Assembly: GCF_014636775.1 (NCBI RefSeq)
Contig: NZ_BMEQ01000013.1
Location: 1 to 64,000 of the forward strand
DNA length: 64,000 bases
Direction of reading: 5' to 3'
From: Kocuria dechangensis
Lineage (GTDB): Bacteria > Actinomycetota > Actinomycetes > Actinomycetales > Micrococcaceae
Shown piece after piece: positions 1 through 8,228 of the stretch. Numbering within the stretch: the stretch's first letter is position 1; the number at the start of each line of letters is the position of its first letter. A model generated the notes under the pieces. That model was not told where the DNA came from, did no database searches, and saw only the letters and a list, made by a program, of their open reading frames with translations. A program made the position numbers and the translations under genes.

Positions 1-107
1 TCGCGCCATTGGCCGTTGATCAGCAGGCCCTTCGGGGTCCTGCCCAGGACCTCCTCGATCCTGTCCTTGATGCCGAGGCCCGGTCGGGCCTGGTCCGTGA
101 TGCTCAT
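1..107 (-). CDS. Aldehyde dehydrogenase, N-terminal fragment (runs off left edge)
   Basis: Only the first 35 codons are in the window. They begin with ATG behind a purine-rich RBS (AGAGAGG about 9 bases upstream) and end in LLINGQWR. This is the short beta-strand motif that opens NAD(P)-dependent aldehyde dehydrogenases of the betaine-aldehyde, gamma-aminobutyraldehyde and succinate-semialdehyde groups. The catalytic Cys and Glu lie outside the window, so the substrate cannot be read. It follows the APC permease on the same strand after about 160 bases, so the pair may import and oxidise an amine or amino-acid-derived aldehyde. The family call rests on one motif plus context. Confidence 0.6.
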   Translation of the reverse strand, partial: MSITDQARPGLGIKDRIEEVLGRTPKGLLINGQWR

Positions 108-270
108 CGATGAAGCCTCTCTTCTCGACGCAGGGCACCGGGCAACGGTGCCGCAGGGTGCGCCCAAGGGGTGTGGTCGGACGGGCGGGCGACAGCAACG
201 GGCCCGCCCGACCATCGTAAAGGTCCGTGCGACGTCCGCCACGTCGGGGACGTCACCGTGTGACGGCGGG

Positions 271-1761
271 CTAGTCGGCCGGTGCTGCCGGGGTGCTGCC
301 GGCGCGGCGGCGGTCCACCTCGGCGACGAGCCGCTGCTCGGCGTCGGCGCCCGGGCGGATCCCGCGGGGGATGCGGACCAGGAACACCGCCCCGAGCAAC
401 CACCACAGCCCGAAGATCGTCCAGGCGGGGGCGCTGAGGAACGCCGGCATCCCGGGCAGGTAGAGGCTGATCAGGGCCAGGCACAGGACGACCGAGAGCA
501 CACCGATCGCGATCCCGCCCTGCCCGCGCCCGCCGATCCGGAACGGCCGGTCCATGCCCGGCTCGCGGCGGCGCAGCAGCACGAACACCACGGAGACGAG
601 GGCGTAGGCGATCACGATGGAGGGGGAACCGGAGTCCACGAGCCAGCCGAGCATCTGCGCGCCGAAGAAGGGGGCCACGAAGGAGACGGCGCCCACGAAC
701 AGGAGGGCGTTGACCGGTGTTCCGTACTTGGGGTGCAGCCGGCCGAACCACCGGGGGATCATCCGGGAGTTCCCGAGCGCCCAGAGCAGCCGGGAGGCGC
801 CCATGAGCAGGGAGTTCCAGGACGTCAGGATGCCCGCGAGACCGCCGGCGATGAGCAGGTTGGCCACGGCCGTGCTGCTGAACATCGATCCCATGGCGTC
901 GGCGACGGCGATGTCCGCGCCGGCGATGTCCGGTCCGGACATCGCTGAGGACGTGGTGAGAACGACCATGACGTACCACGCCGCGGCGAGCAGGACGGAG
1001 ACGATGATGGTGCCGCCCAGCTGCTTGGCCGGCAGGTGCATCTCCTCCGAGACCTGCGGGATGACGTCGAAGCCCACGAACAGGAAGGGCACGGTCACGA
1101 GCACGAGGAAGAAGCCGGTGGTGCCGGATGTGAAGAAGGGCTCCATGGTGTCGACCGAGCCGCGGGTGAACGCCCCGAAGAGCATCATGAGCCCCACGAT
1201 CAGCAGGAACAGGATCACGAAGATCTGGACCGTCGACGCGTGCTTGACGCCGCGGATGTTGACCCCCGTGATGACGACGGCGGTGAGCGCCCCCACGAGG
1301 GCCCAGGTGAGGTTCACCTCGAAGCCGGCGACGGTCCACAGCGGGATCTGGCTCAGGCCGGGGAAGATGTACTGCACCGTGCGGGGAACGGCCACGGCCT
1401 CGAAGGCCACGATGGTGATGTAGCCGCCGGTGATGGCCCACGAGCCGATGAAGGCCCACCGGGCGCCCATGCCGCGCATCAGGTAGTTGTGCTCCCCGCC
1501 CGCGTACGGCATGGCGGCGACGAGCTCGCCGTAGACGAGGCCCACGACGGACATGATCAGGCCTCCGGCCAGAAGGGCGAGCACGGCGCCCATGGTCCCG
1601 GCCTCGTTGAGCCAGTCGCCGGTGAGGATGACCCAGCCGAAGCCGATCATCGCGCCGAAGCCGAGGGCGATGGCGTCCAGCCGGCCGAGGACCTTCTTGA
1701 AGCCGTGGTCCTCGCGGTCCGTGGCGGGCGGCGTCGCGCCCCCGGAGTCGATGGTGCTCAT
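271..1761 (-). CDS. APC-superfamily amino acid/amine permease
   Basis: This 496-residue protein has about twelve hydrophobic segments and the typical APC opening LGFGAMIGFGWVI (near residue 35), followed by GGLIMSVVGLVYGELVAAMP. It should be a secondary transporter in the cytoplasmic membrane that imports amino acids, polyamines or related amines. The ATG at 1761 (MSTIDSGG) was chosen because the upstream in-frame extension has no membrane or domain signal. The gene lies upstream of an aldehyde dehydrogenase on the same strand, which fits a putrescine, GABA or ethanolamine-type utilisation unit, though specificity is not readable. The soluble C-terminal tail after about residue 465 is rich in Arg, Glu and Ala. 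Confidence 0.85.
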   Translation of the reverse strand: MSTIDSGGATPPATDREDHGFKKVLGRLDAIALGFGAMIGFGWVILTGDWLNEAGTMGAVLALLAGGLIMSVVGLVYGELVAAMPYAGGEHNYLMRGMGARWAFIGSWAITGGYITIVAFEAVAVPRTVQYIFPGLSQIPLWTVAGFEVNLTWALVGALTAVVITGVNIRGVKHASTVQIFVILFLLIVGLMMLFGAFTRGSVDTMEPFFTSGTTGFFLVLVTVPFLFVGFDVIPQVSEEMHLPAKQLGGTIIVSVLLAAAWYVMVVLTTSSAMSGPDIAGADIAVADAMGSMFSSTAVANLLIAGGLAGILTSWNSLLMGASRLLWALGNSRMIPRWFGRLHPKYGTPVNALLFVGAVSFVAPFFGAQMLGWLVDSGSPSIVIAYALVSVVFVLLRRREPGMDRPFRIGGRGQGGIAIGVLSVVLCLALISLYLPGMPAFLSAPAWTIFGLWWLLGAVFLVRIPRGIRPGADAEQRLVAEVDRRRAGSTPAAPAD

Positions 1762-2116
1762 GGGTGGTGTTCCTTCTGTTGCGGACGTGCCCGGAGGACG
1801 TCGTGACGAGAGCGCCGCGCGGCACGCCCGGCGGCGAGGCCACAATCTATACGGTTTTTGTTTCGATTCTGTGTGATCGTGTCCGAGTGCGAGGGGTGCC
1901 GGCGTGCGGGCACCGCAGGGGCGCCGCCATTGTGACCCATGACACGGTCTCCGGCATAGTCTCGGGGCACAACCTGCGCGACCGTCGGTCCGACCACCGG
2001 CGAGCAGATCCGCGACCCCTGACCCCGTGGCGACGGCGCCCCGCTCCGGCGGTCCGGCCTCTCCCCGGCGAACTAGGCTGTTCCCCGAACAACCGATTCC
2101 GACGAGAGGACCGACC
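1762..2116. other. Intergenic region between permease and rhodanese genes
   Basis: These 355 bases hold the divergent promoters. On the minus strand an AT-richer tract (about 1845-1885) offers a -10-like TATAGA for the permease. On the plus strand TAGGCT at 2074-2079 lies 31 bases before the expected rhodanese transcript body, and the RBS GAGAGGA is at 2104-2110. Nothing else convincing is seen. Confidence 0.35.
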
Positions 2117-2452
2117 ATGGACAACGTCGACAACCTGCCGAGCGCCTCGGTGGAGGAGATCCCCGAGGGGGCGCAGATCCTGGACGTCCGCGAGGACTTC
2201 GAGTGGGAGGCGGGGCACATCGACGGCGCCCGGCACATCCCGCTGGGCCAGCTGCCCGAGCGCTACGGCGAGGTCGTGGCGGACGAGGACGTGTACGTGA
2301 TCTGCCGGTCCGGCGGGCGCTCCCTCAGGGCCACCGCGTACCTGCTGCAGTACGGCTTCGACCCGGTCAACGTCCTGGGCGGCATGGGCGCGTGGGCGGA
2401 CGCCGACAAGCCCATGGTGTCCGAGACGGGCGAGACGCCGACCGTCCGTTGA
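2117..2452 (+). CDS. Single-domain rhodanese-like protein
   Basis: This 111-residue protein is one rhodanese domain with the sulfur-accepting active-site loop CRSGGRS near residue 72, where the Cys would carry a persulfide. It also has the usual ILDVREDFEWEAGHIDGA segment near residue 20. It is probably a cytoplasmic sulfurtransferase passing sulfane sulfur to a thiol acceptor or cyanide; the physiological acceptor is unknown. The ATG at 2117 has a good RBS (GAGAGGA). Its stop overlaps the TTG start of pheA (TTGA), so the two genes are translationally coupled. Confidence 0.85.
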   Translation: MDNVDNLPSASVEEIPEGAQILDVREDFEWEAGHIDGARHIPLGQLPERYGEVVADEDVYVICRSGGRSLRATAYLLQYGFDPVNVLGGMGAWADADKPMVSETGETPTVR

Positions 2453-3384
2453 GGTACGCCTACCTGGGGCCCGCGGGAACCTTCACCGAGGCCGCGCTGC
2501 TGGGCGTGGAGGGCGCGCGGGAGGCCGAGCGGGTCCCCGTGTCCTCCGTCCCCGTGGCGCTGGCCGCCGTCCGCTCCGGGGACGTCGACGCCGCCATGGT
2601 GCCCATCGAGAACTCGGTGGAGGGCGGGGTCACGGCCACGCTGGACGCCATCGCCACGGGCAGCGAGCTGCGCATCGTGCGCGAGGCGCTCGTGCCCATC
2701 AGCTTCGTCCTGGTGGCCCCGGCGGGCACGGCGCTGGCCGACGTCCGCGCGGTCTCCACGCACTCCCACGCGTGGGCGCAGGTGCGGGGCTGGATGGATC
2801 AGCACCTGCCCGGCGCCGACTACGTCCCCGCGTCCTCCACCGCCGCCGCGGCTCTCGCGCTGCTGCCCGGGCGCGACGTGGGCTTCGACGCCGCGGTGTG
2901 CTCGCCCGTCGTCGTCGAGCAGCACCCGGAGCTCGAGGTGCTGGCCGAGAACATCGGCGACAACCAGGGCGCCGTCACCCGGTTCGTCCTGGTGGCCCGC
3001 CCCGACGCCCCGCTGCCCCCGCGCACCGGGGCGGACCGCACCACGCTCGTCATCCCGCTGTGGGAGGACCGGGCCGGCGCGCTCATGGAGATCCTGGAGC
3101 AGTTCGCCACGCGCGGGGTGAACCTCTCCCGGATCGAGTCCCGCCCCACGGGCAACGTCCTCGGCGAGTACTTCTTCAGCGTGGACGTGGACGGCCACGT
3201 CCAGGACGCACGGGTGGCCGACGCCCTCGTGGGCCTGCGCCGGGTCTGCCCCAGCACCCGGTTCCTCGGCTCCTACCAGCGGGCGGACCGGAAGGTCGCG
3301 ACCGTGGCCCGGCACCACTCGGACGGTGCGTTCCGCGAGGCCCAGGCCTGGGTGGCCGGCCTGCAGGGCGGCGGCCCCCGGTGA
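2449..3384 (+). CDS. pheA: Prephenate dehydratase
   Basis: A 311-residue monofunctional prephenate dehydratase that makes phenylpyruvate from prephenate in phenylalanine synthesis. The N-terminus reads RYAYLGPAGTFTEAAL, followed by the substrate-site motif ENSVEGGV (near residue 50) and the TRF motif of the catalytic domain (GAVTRFVLV, near 178). A C-terminal ACT domain contains ESRP (near 227), which binds phenylalanine for feedback inhibition. The TTG at 2449 is chosen because the conserved N-terminus begins immediately after it and it overlaps the rhodanese stop. No chorismate mutase domain is present, as expected in actinobacteria. Confidence 0.95.
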   Translation: MRYAYLGPAGTFTEAALLGVEGAREAERVPVSSVPVALAAVRSGDVDAAMVPIENSVEGGVTATLDAIATGSELRIVREALVPISFVLVAPAGTALADVRAVSTHSHAWAQVRGWMDQHLPGADYVPASSTAAAALALLPGRDVGFDAAVCSPVVVEQHPELEVLAENIGDNQGAVTRFVLVARPDAPLPPRTGADRTTLVIPLWEDRAGALMEILEQFATRGVNLSRIESRPTGNVLGEYFFSVDVDGHVQDARVADALVGLRRVCPSTRFLGSYQRADRKVATVARHHSDGAFREAQAWVAGLQGGGPR

Positions 3385-3426
3385 CGCGCCGCCCTCCCGG
3401 GCGGCGCCGGCCCGCGCAGGGGCGGG

Positions 3427-4368
3427 TCAGTCGGCCTGGGAGGGCGGGACGCGCACGGAGAGCACGCCCGGGAGGATCTGCGACTCGAAGGCCGTGATCA
3501 GCCCGGTGCCGTCCCCGTCCACCTGGGACTCGATGGGCTCGTGGAACTCCACGCGCACCTTCTTCGCGGCGAAGAACTCGATCACGGGCAGGTCCCGGCG
3601 CTGCCGGAACACGACCTTGGCGGCCATCAGCGCCCACTCGAGGGTGCTGCGCGGGGACATCACGACGATGTCGAGCACGCCGTCGTTGATCTTCGCCTGG
3701 GGCACCAGGACCATGCCCGCGGTGAGGATCCCGCAGTTGGCGGCCATCACGGAGCGCACGCGGCGGCTCTGCCACTCGCCGTCGTCGATCCGGAACCGCG
3801 CCCAGCGGGGCGCGGCGAACAGGTGCCGGACGCCGGCCTCCCCGTAGGCGGCCCAGCCGACCAGCCGCTTCAGCTCGTCCTTGGTGTCGGTCATGATCTG
3901 GGCGTCGAAGCCCGCCCCGCCCATCACGCAGAACGCGTGGTCCTGGACCGACCCGTCCGCGAGCTCCGTGCGGAACGTCGCCATGTCGATGGCCCGCTCC
4001 TCCCCGAACAGCGCGATGTCCACGTTGCGGTGCGGGTCCCCGAGGTCCGCCCCCAGGTTGCGGGCCAGGAGGTTGCCCGTGCCCAGCGGCAGCAGCCCGA
4101 GCGGGGTGTCGTGCCCCGTGAGCACCTCTGCCACGGAGCGCACCGTGCCGTCGCCCCCGGCGGCGAGCACCAGGTCGAAGCCCTTCTCCATGGCCCTGCG
4201 GGTCATGGAGAAGCCGGGGTCGTCCGCCTCGGTCTCGAAGAACACGGGGTCGGGGAACCCTCCCTTGCGGCAGGCGATGATGATCGCGTCCCGGGCGGCG
4301 TCGGCCTCGGCCTTGACGGGGTTGATGACGACGGCGACCCGCTGCGGGCCGGCGGGGGTCTCTGTCAC
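3427..4368 (-). CDS. Diacylglycerol/lipid kinase family protein
   Basis: A 313-residue protein of the DAGK/LCB5 catalytic family. The nucleotide-binding signature [15 protein letters not shown] is near residue 70 and the second conserved stretch [14 protein letters not shown] near 93. Family members phosphorylate diacylglycerol or related lipids at the membrane using ATP; the lipid used here cannot be read. No membrane segment is evident, so peripheral association is likely. The gene is convergent with pheA (about 40 bases between stops) and divergent from serS, with its start about 100 bases from the serS start. Confidence 0.88.
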   Translation of the reverse strand: MTETPAGPQRVAVVINPVKAEADAARDAIIIACRKGGFPDPVFFETEADDPGFSMTRRAMEKGFDLVLAAGGDGTVRSVAEVLTGHDTPLGLLPLGTGNLLARNLGADLGDPHRNVDIALFGEERAIDMATFRTELADGSVQDHAFCVMGGAGFDAQIMTDTKDELKRLVGWAAYGEAGVRHLFAAPRWARFRIDDGEWQSRRVRSVMAANCGILTAGMVLVPQAKINDGVLDIVVMSPRSTLEWALMAAKVVFRQRRDLPVIEFFAAKKVRVEFHEPIESQVDGDGTGLITAFESQILPGVLSVRVPPSQAD

Positions 4369-4455
4369 GGGTGGGCTCCTCGGGTCGGGGGCGATGCCGG
4401 GACGCGGCAGCCTGCGGTGCCGTCAGCCTATCCCGGGCCCCTGCCCGGTCTTGGG

Positions 4456-4461
4456 TACCCT
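4456..4461 (+). promoter_or_regulatory. serS -10 element (leaderless)
   Basis: The hexamer TACCCT ends 7 bases before the serS GTG. The predicted transcription start is therefore the first base of the start codon, and there is no Shine-Dalgarno sequence in between. Confidence 0.6.
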
Positions 4462-4467
4462 GTTCAG

Positions 4468-5772
4468 GTGATCGACATCAACCAGCTCCGTGAGAACCCC
4501 GACGTCTTCCGCGCCTCCCAGCGTGCCCGCGGGGCGGACGTCTCCCTGATCGACCGGATCCTGGAGGCGGACGTCGAGCGCCGCAACCTGATCACCCAGC
4601 ACGAGTCCCTGCGCGCGGAGCAGAACGCCTTCGGCAAGAAGGTCGCCCGCGCCCAGGGCGAGGAGAAGAAGGCCCTGCTCGCCGAGGTGAAGGACCTGGC
4701 GGCCCGGGTCAAGGAGGCGCAGTCCGCCGCCGAGGCCGCGAGGGCACGCCAGGACGAGCTGGTGTCCGTCGTCGAGAACCTCGTCCTCGACGGGGTGCCC
4801 GTCGGCGGGGAGGACGACTACGCCCTCGTGAAGACCGTCGGGGAGCCCCGCGACTTCGCCGCCGAGGGCTTCGAGCCCCGCGACCACCTCGAGATCGGCG
4901 AGCTCGTGGACGGCATCGACATGGAGCGCGGGGCGAAGGTCTCCGGGGCCCGGTTCTACTTCCTCAAGCGGGACATCGCCCGGCTCGAGACCGCGCTGCT
5001 GCTCATGGGCCAGGACCAGGCCCTGGACAACGGCTTCGTCCCCATGACCACGCCCAACCTCGTGCGCCCCGAGATCATGAGCGGCACGGGCTTCGACGTC
5101 GCCCACTCGGACGAGATCTACCACGTCGGCAAGGACGAGCTGTACCTCGTGGGCACCTCCGAGGTGCCCCTGGCGGGCTACCACGCCGACGAGATCCTCG
5201 ACCTCTCCGCGGGCCCGCTGCGCTACGCCGGGTGGTCCTCGTGCTACCGGCGCGAGGCCGGCTCCGGCGGCAAGGACACCCGCGGCATCATCCGGGTGCA
5301 CCAGTTCAACAAGCTCGAGATGTTCGTCTACTGCGCCCCCGAGGACGCCGAGGCCGAGCACGCCAGGATGCTGGCCTGGGAGGAGCAGATGCTCGCCAAG
5401 TGCGAGCTGGCCTACCGCGTCATCGACACCGCGGCGGGCGACCTCGGCGCCTCCGCCGCCCGCAAGTTCGACTGCGAGGCGTGGGTGCCCACGCAGGGCC
5501 GGTACCGCGAGCTGACCTCGACGTCGAACTGCACCACCTACCAGGCCCGGCGGCTCAACATCCGCGAGCGGATGCCGGACACGACCGGCGACGACGGCAA
5601 GGTCCGCAAGGGCGGCACCCGCACGGTCGCCACGCTCAACGGCACGCTCGCGACCACCCGCTGGCTCGTCGCGATCCTGGAGACGCACCAGCAGCCGGAC
5701 GGCTCCGTGCGCATCCCCGAGGCCCTGCGGCCCTACATGCGGGGCCAGGAGTCCGTCCCCGTCCTGCGCTGA
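4468..5772 (+). CDS. serS: Seryl-tRNA synthetase
   Basis: A 434-residue class II synthetase that charges tRNA-Ser with serine. The N-terminal helical arm (residues about 1-110) is a long coiled coil that binds the tRNA long variable arm. The catalytic core has motif 2 ([11 protein letters not shown], near 258) and motif 3 (LNGTLATTR, near 390). The GTG at 4468 is preferred because it gives the standard [12 protein letters not shown]-terminus and fits a leaderless promoter. The gene is monocistronic, followed after about 70 bases by the HAD hydrolase gene. Confidence 0.97.
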   Translation: MIDINQLRENPDVFRASQRARGADVSLIDRILEADVERRNLITQHESLRAEQNAFGKKVARAQGEEKKALLAEVKDLAARVKEAQSAAEAARARQDELVSVVENLVLDGVPVGGEDDYALVKTVGEPRDFAAEGFEPRDHLEIGELVDGIDMERGAKVSGARFYFLKRDIARLETALLLMGQDQALDNGFVPMTTPNLVRPEIMSGTGFDVAHSDEIYHVGKDELYLVGTSEVPLAGYHADEILDLSAGPLRYAGWSSCYRREAGSGGKDTRGIIRVHQFNKLEMFVYCAPEDAEAEHARMLAWEEQMLAKCELAYRVIDTAAGDLGASAARKFDCEAWVPTQGRYRELTSTSNCTTYQARRLNIRERMPDTTGDDGKVRKGGTRTVATLNGTLATTRWLVAILETHQQPDGSVRIPEALRPYMRGQESVPVLR

Positions 5773-5846
5773 GCCGTCGTCCGGCGTTCGGCCGCAGTTC
5801 ATCTCATATCGAAATCATGGCCACCCTGTCGGAGTGATGTGGCACC

Positions 5847-6854
5847 ATGTCCCGCATGACAAAGGAAAAGATCGCTGGCACCGAGGACCAGCACGAACTC
5901 GTCGGCATCAACTCCACCGTGCCCCTGAAGGTCGAACACTCGGAGGACCTCACGGACACGGCCGGCGGCACCACCGCTCCCGCGCGGGAGCGCTCCGCCG
6001 CGGACACCCTGCCCCCGCTGAAGGTCCAGACCCCGCGCTCCAGCGGGTGGACCAAGGAGGCGGGCGTCCAGTACCTCGTCGCCCTCGACGTCGACGGCAC
6101 GCTCGTCGACCACGACGGCCACATGTCCCCGACCGTCCGGGAGACCGCCGCGGCGGTGCTCGAGGCCGGTCACCACCTGGTCATCTCCACCGGGCGCTCC
6201 AAGGGCGCCACCCTGCCCGTGATCGAGCTCATCGGCCAGATGCACGGCTACGCCGTGTGCTCCAACGGCGGCATGACGCTCGAGATCGACCCGGAGCTGC
6301 CCGACTACCACCGGGTGCTGGACTGCGTCTCCTTCGACCCGGGCCAGGCCCTGGTGGCGCTCGAGGAGCGGCTCCCCACGGCGAAGTTCGCCCTGGAGAC
6401 CGACGACGGCAGCTTCTACTCCACGGAGCGGTTCCAGGACGCGTCCTTCGGCATCGAGGCGGTCGGCGTGGACCTGCACGAGCTCGCCGAGATGAAGGCC
6501 GTGCGCATGGTCGTCTACAGCACGGAGCACACGCCCGAGGAGTTCGCCTCGGCCATCGACGAGGCCGGCCTGCACGGCGTGACCTACTCGGTGGGCTGGA
6601 GCGCCTGGCTCGACATCGCCGCGAACGGCGTGACGAAGGCCAGCGCCCTGGAGCAGATCCGCCGCAAGCTCGGCGTGGACCCCTCCCACACCATCGCCGT
6701 GGGGGACGGCCGCAACGACATCGAGATGCTGGACTGGGCCGCCCGGGGCGTCGCCATGGGCCAGGCCCCGGACGAGGTCGCGGCCGTCTGCCACGAGGTC
6801 ACCCGCACCGTCTACGAGGACGGCGTCGCGGAGGTCCTGCGCTCGCTGCTCTGA
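5847..6854 (+). CDS. HAD-superfamily (Cof-type) hydrolase
   Basis: A 335-residue phosphatase-like protein. An N-terminal extension of about 70 polar residues precedes a Cof/HAD-IIB domain with motif I VDVDGTLVD (about 76-84, nucleophile Asp), motif II STGRSK, a catalytic Lys and motif IV VGDGRNDIEML near the C-terminus. Family members hydrolyse sugar phosphates, nucleotides or flavin phosphates; the substrate is unknown. The ATG at 5847 is used, with ATG 5856 as an equal alternative. The 3' end overlaps the convergent SatD-like gene by 43 bases. Confidence 0.85.
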   Translation: MSRMTKEKIAGTEDQHELVGINSTVPLKVEHSEDLTDTAGGTTAPARERSAADTLPPLKVQTPRSSGWTKEAGVQYLVALDVDGTLVDHDGHMSPTVRETAAAVLEAGHHLVISTGRSKGATLPVIELIGQMHGYAVCSNGGMTLEIDPELPDYHRVLDCVSFDPGQALVALEERLPTAKFALETDDGSFYSTERFQDASFGIEAVGVDLHELAEMKAVRMVVYSTEHTPEEFASAIDEAGLHGVTYSVGWSAWLDIAANGVTKASALEQIRRKLGVDPSHTIAVGDGRNDIEMLDWAARGVAMGQAPDEVAAVCHEVTRTVYEDGVAEVLRSLL

Positions 6855-7504
6855 GCACCCGCGCCCGCACGGTCCCCGTCCGCCGCGTCCTCGTCGCCCC
6901 CGGCCTGCTCGCACAGCTCCAGCAGGCGTGCCGCCGCGGGGCGCACGTCCCACTCCTCCTGCCACAGGGACCGGGCCACCGCCTTGGACACGGCCTGCGG
7001 GGTGATGCCGAGCTCGGCGGCCACGACCTTCTGCTGCCCCCGCGCGCCGGGGACGAGGAGGTCGAGGACGCGCCACTCCGCGGCGGTGCGGGAGACCACG
7101 ATCCGCCCGAGCAGCCGCAGGACGGCCTGCGCGTGGGCGGCCGCCGGCCCGTCGTCCGCCGCGACGCCGACGGGGACCCGCCCGCCCGAGCGCGCGGCCT
7201 CGGCGGCGCGGCGGGCGTGGACCGTGCCCGGTCCGTCGGCGCGCAGGCCGGGCCGTCCCTGCCCATCGGTCGCGGTCTCCAGCCGGACCGCCCCCACGCC
7301 GATGCCCACGCTCCAGGCCCCGCCGCGCAGTCCGGCGAGCGCGGCGGCGACCGCGGCGTGCGGTTCGGCGACGATGCCCTGCAGCGCGTCCGGCCGGGCC
7401 CGCTGGAACGGCACCACGGCGTCCAGGTCCGCGAGGAGACGCAGCAGCGAGGGCACGGGGTCGCCGGGCGCGCCCGGGCGCTGGTCAAGGGTGACGACGT
7501 ACAC
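6812..7504 (-). CDS. SatD-like protein with central HTH segment
   Basis: A 230-residue protein starting VYVVTLDQRPG, the kind of opening seen in the poorly characterised SatD family. Residues about 130-190 contain a helix-turn-helix-like stretch (KVVAAELGITPQAVSKAV), suggesting DNA binding. The C-terminus is low-complexity and acidic. The GTG at 7504 is chosen over an in-frame GTG at 7522 because a GATACT hexamer ends exactly 7 bases upstream, the leaderless spacing seen elsewhere here, and because it yields the family-like N-terminus. Its last 43 bases overlap the HAD gene tail-to-tail. The family assignment is from memory and moderate; no function is known. Confidence 0.55.
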   Translation of the reverse strand: MYVVTLDQRPGAPGDPVPSLLRLLADLDAVVPFQRARPDALQGIVAEPHAAVAAALAGLRGGAWSVGIGVGAVRLETATDGQGRPGLRADGPGTVHARRAAEAARSGGRVPVGVAADDGPAAAHAQAVLRLLGRIVVSRTAAEWRVLDLLVPGARGQQKVVAAELGITPQAVSKAVARSLWQEEWDVRPAAARLLELCEQAGGDEDAADGDRAGAGAQSSERRTSATPSS

Positions 7505-7556
7505 GCTCCCAGTATCGGGCACGGGCCCGGCGGAGCGGGGGCGGCGCGGCCCGGGG

Positions 7557-8228
7557 TCACTCCCAGAAGCGGGGCTCCACGTCCACCCCGTGGGCGATCA
7601 GCTCGTCCTCGAGCGGCTCCCGGCAGATCACCGGCAGGCGCAGGCACCCGATCCGGTCGTCGGGGCCGAAGTAGGCGGTGAGCCGGTCGAAGCCCAGCCG
7701 GAAGCGGGCGAGGTCCTTGCCCAGCTCGGCGACCTCCATCAGATCGGCGTCGGAGCCGAGCACCCAGAACGTCTCGGGGTCGGTGAGCTGGAGCAGGCCC
7801 ACGGACGCCCCGGCGTCGTTGTTCTCCGTGCCCGCCCACCCCGGCACGCGCAGCCACCCGCCGGGCCCGGCGGCGCCCAGGGCGGGGGCCACCGGGTCGT
7901 ACTCCCAGGCCCGGGCCCGCTGCAGCCACGCGGGCGGGGCGGGCAGGTAGAGGGGGCCGTCGAGGTCCACGGGCCACCGCGCGGACGCGAAGACCCCGGC
8001 GTCCACCCGGTCCCAGAACGAGGCGCGGGCGAGGTCCGTGCCCACGCTGTTGACCACCGCGCCCGGGTCCTGGGCGCGCATGCCGTGCCAGTACGTGGGG
8101 CGCGTCTCGGCCCCCGCGCCGCGCAGCAGCACGTCGAGCTCCTCGAGGTGGGCCGGCTCCCCGAGCACCACGGTCCGGGCCTCGAAGTGCAGGACGTAGG
8201 GCACCCGCTCCGGGCTCCTGTCGCTCAC
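7557..8228 (-). CDS. Protein of unknown function coupled to the nuclease/helicase
   Basis: A 223-residue soluble protein I do not recognise. It is rich in Trp, Pro and acidic residues, with no membrane segment or signal peptide. Its GTG start overlaps the stop of the preceding nuclease/helicase gene (GTGA, 8225-8228), so the two are almost certainly translated together. That makes a functional link plausible: accessory factor, regulator or immunity-like partner. The upstream frame stays open for thousands of bases because of high GC, so the overlap, not ORF length, fixes the start. Confidence 0.7.
   Translation of the reverse strand: MSDRSPERVPYVLHFEARTVVLGEPAHLEELDVLLRGAGAETRPTYWHGMRAQDPGAVVNSVGTDLARASFWDRVDAGVFASARWPVDLDGPLYLPAPPAWLQRARAWEYDPVAPALGAAGPGGWLRVPGWAGTENNDAGASVGLLQLTDPETFWVLGSDADLMEVAELGKDLARFRLGFDRLTAYFGPDDRIGCLRLPVICREPLEDELIAHGVDVEPRFWE

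Noticed and set aside
1762-2238. N-terminal extension of the APC permease
   Set aside because: The extension runs through the rhodanese promoter and gene, has no membrane or family signal, and the permease has a conventional start at 1761.
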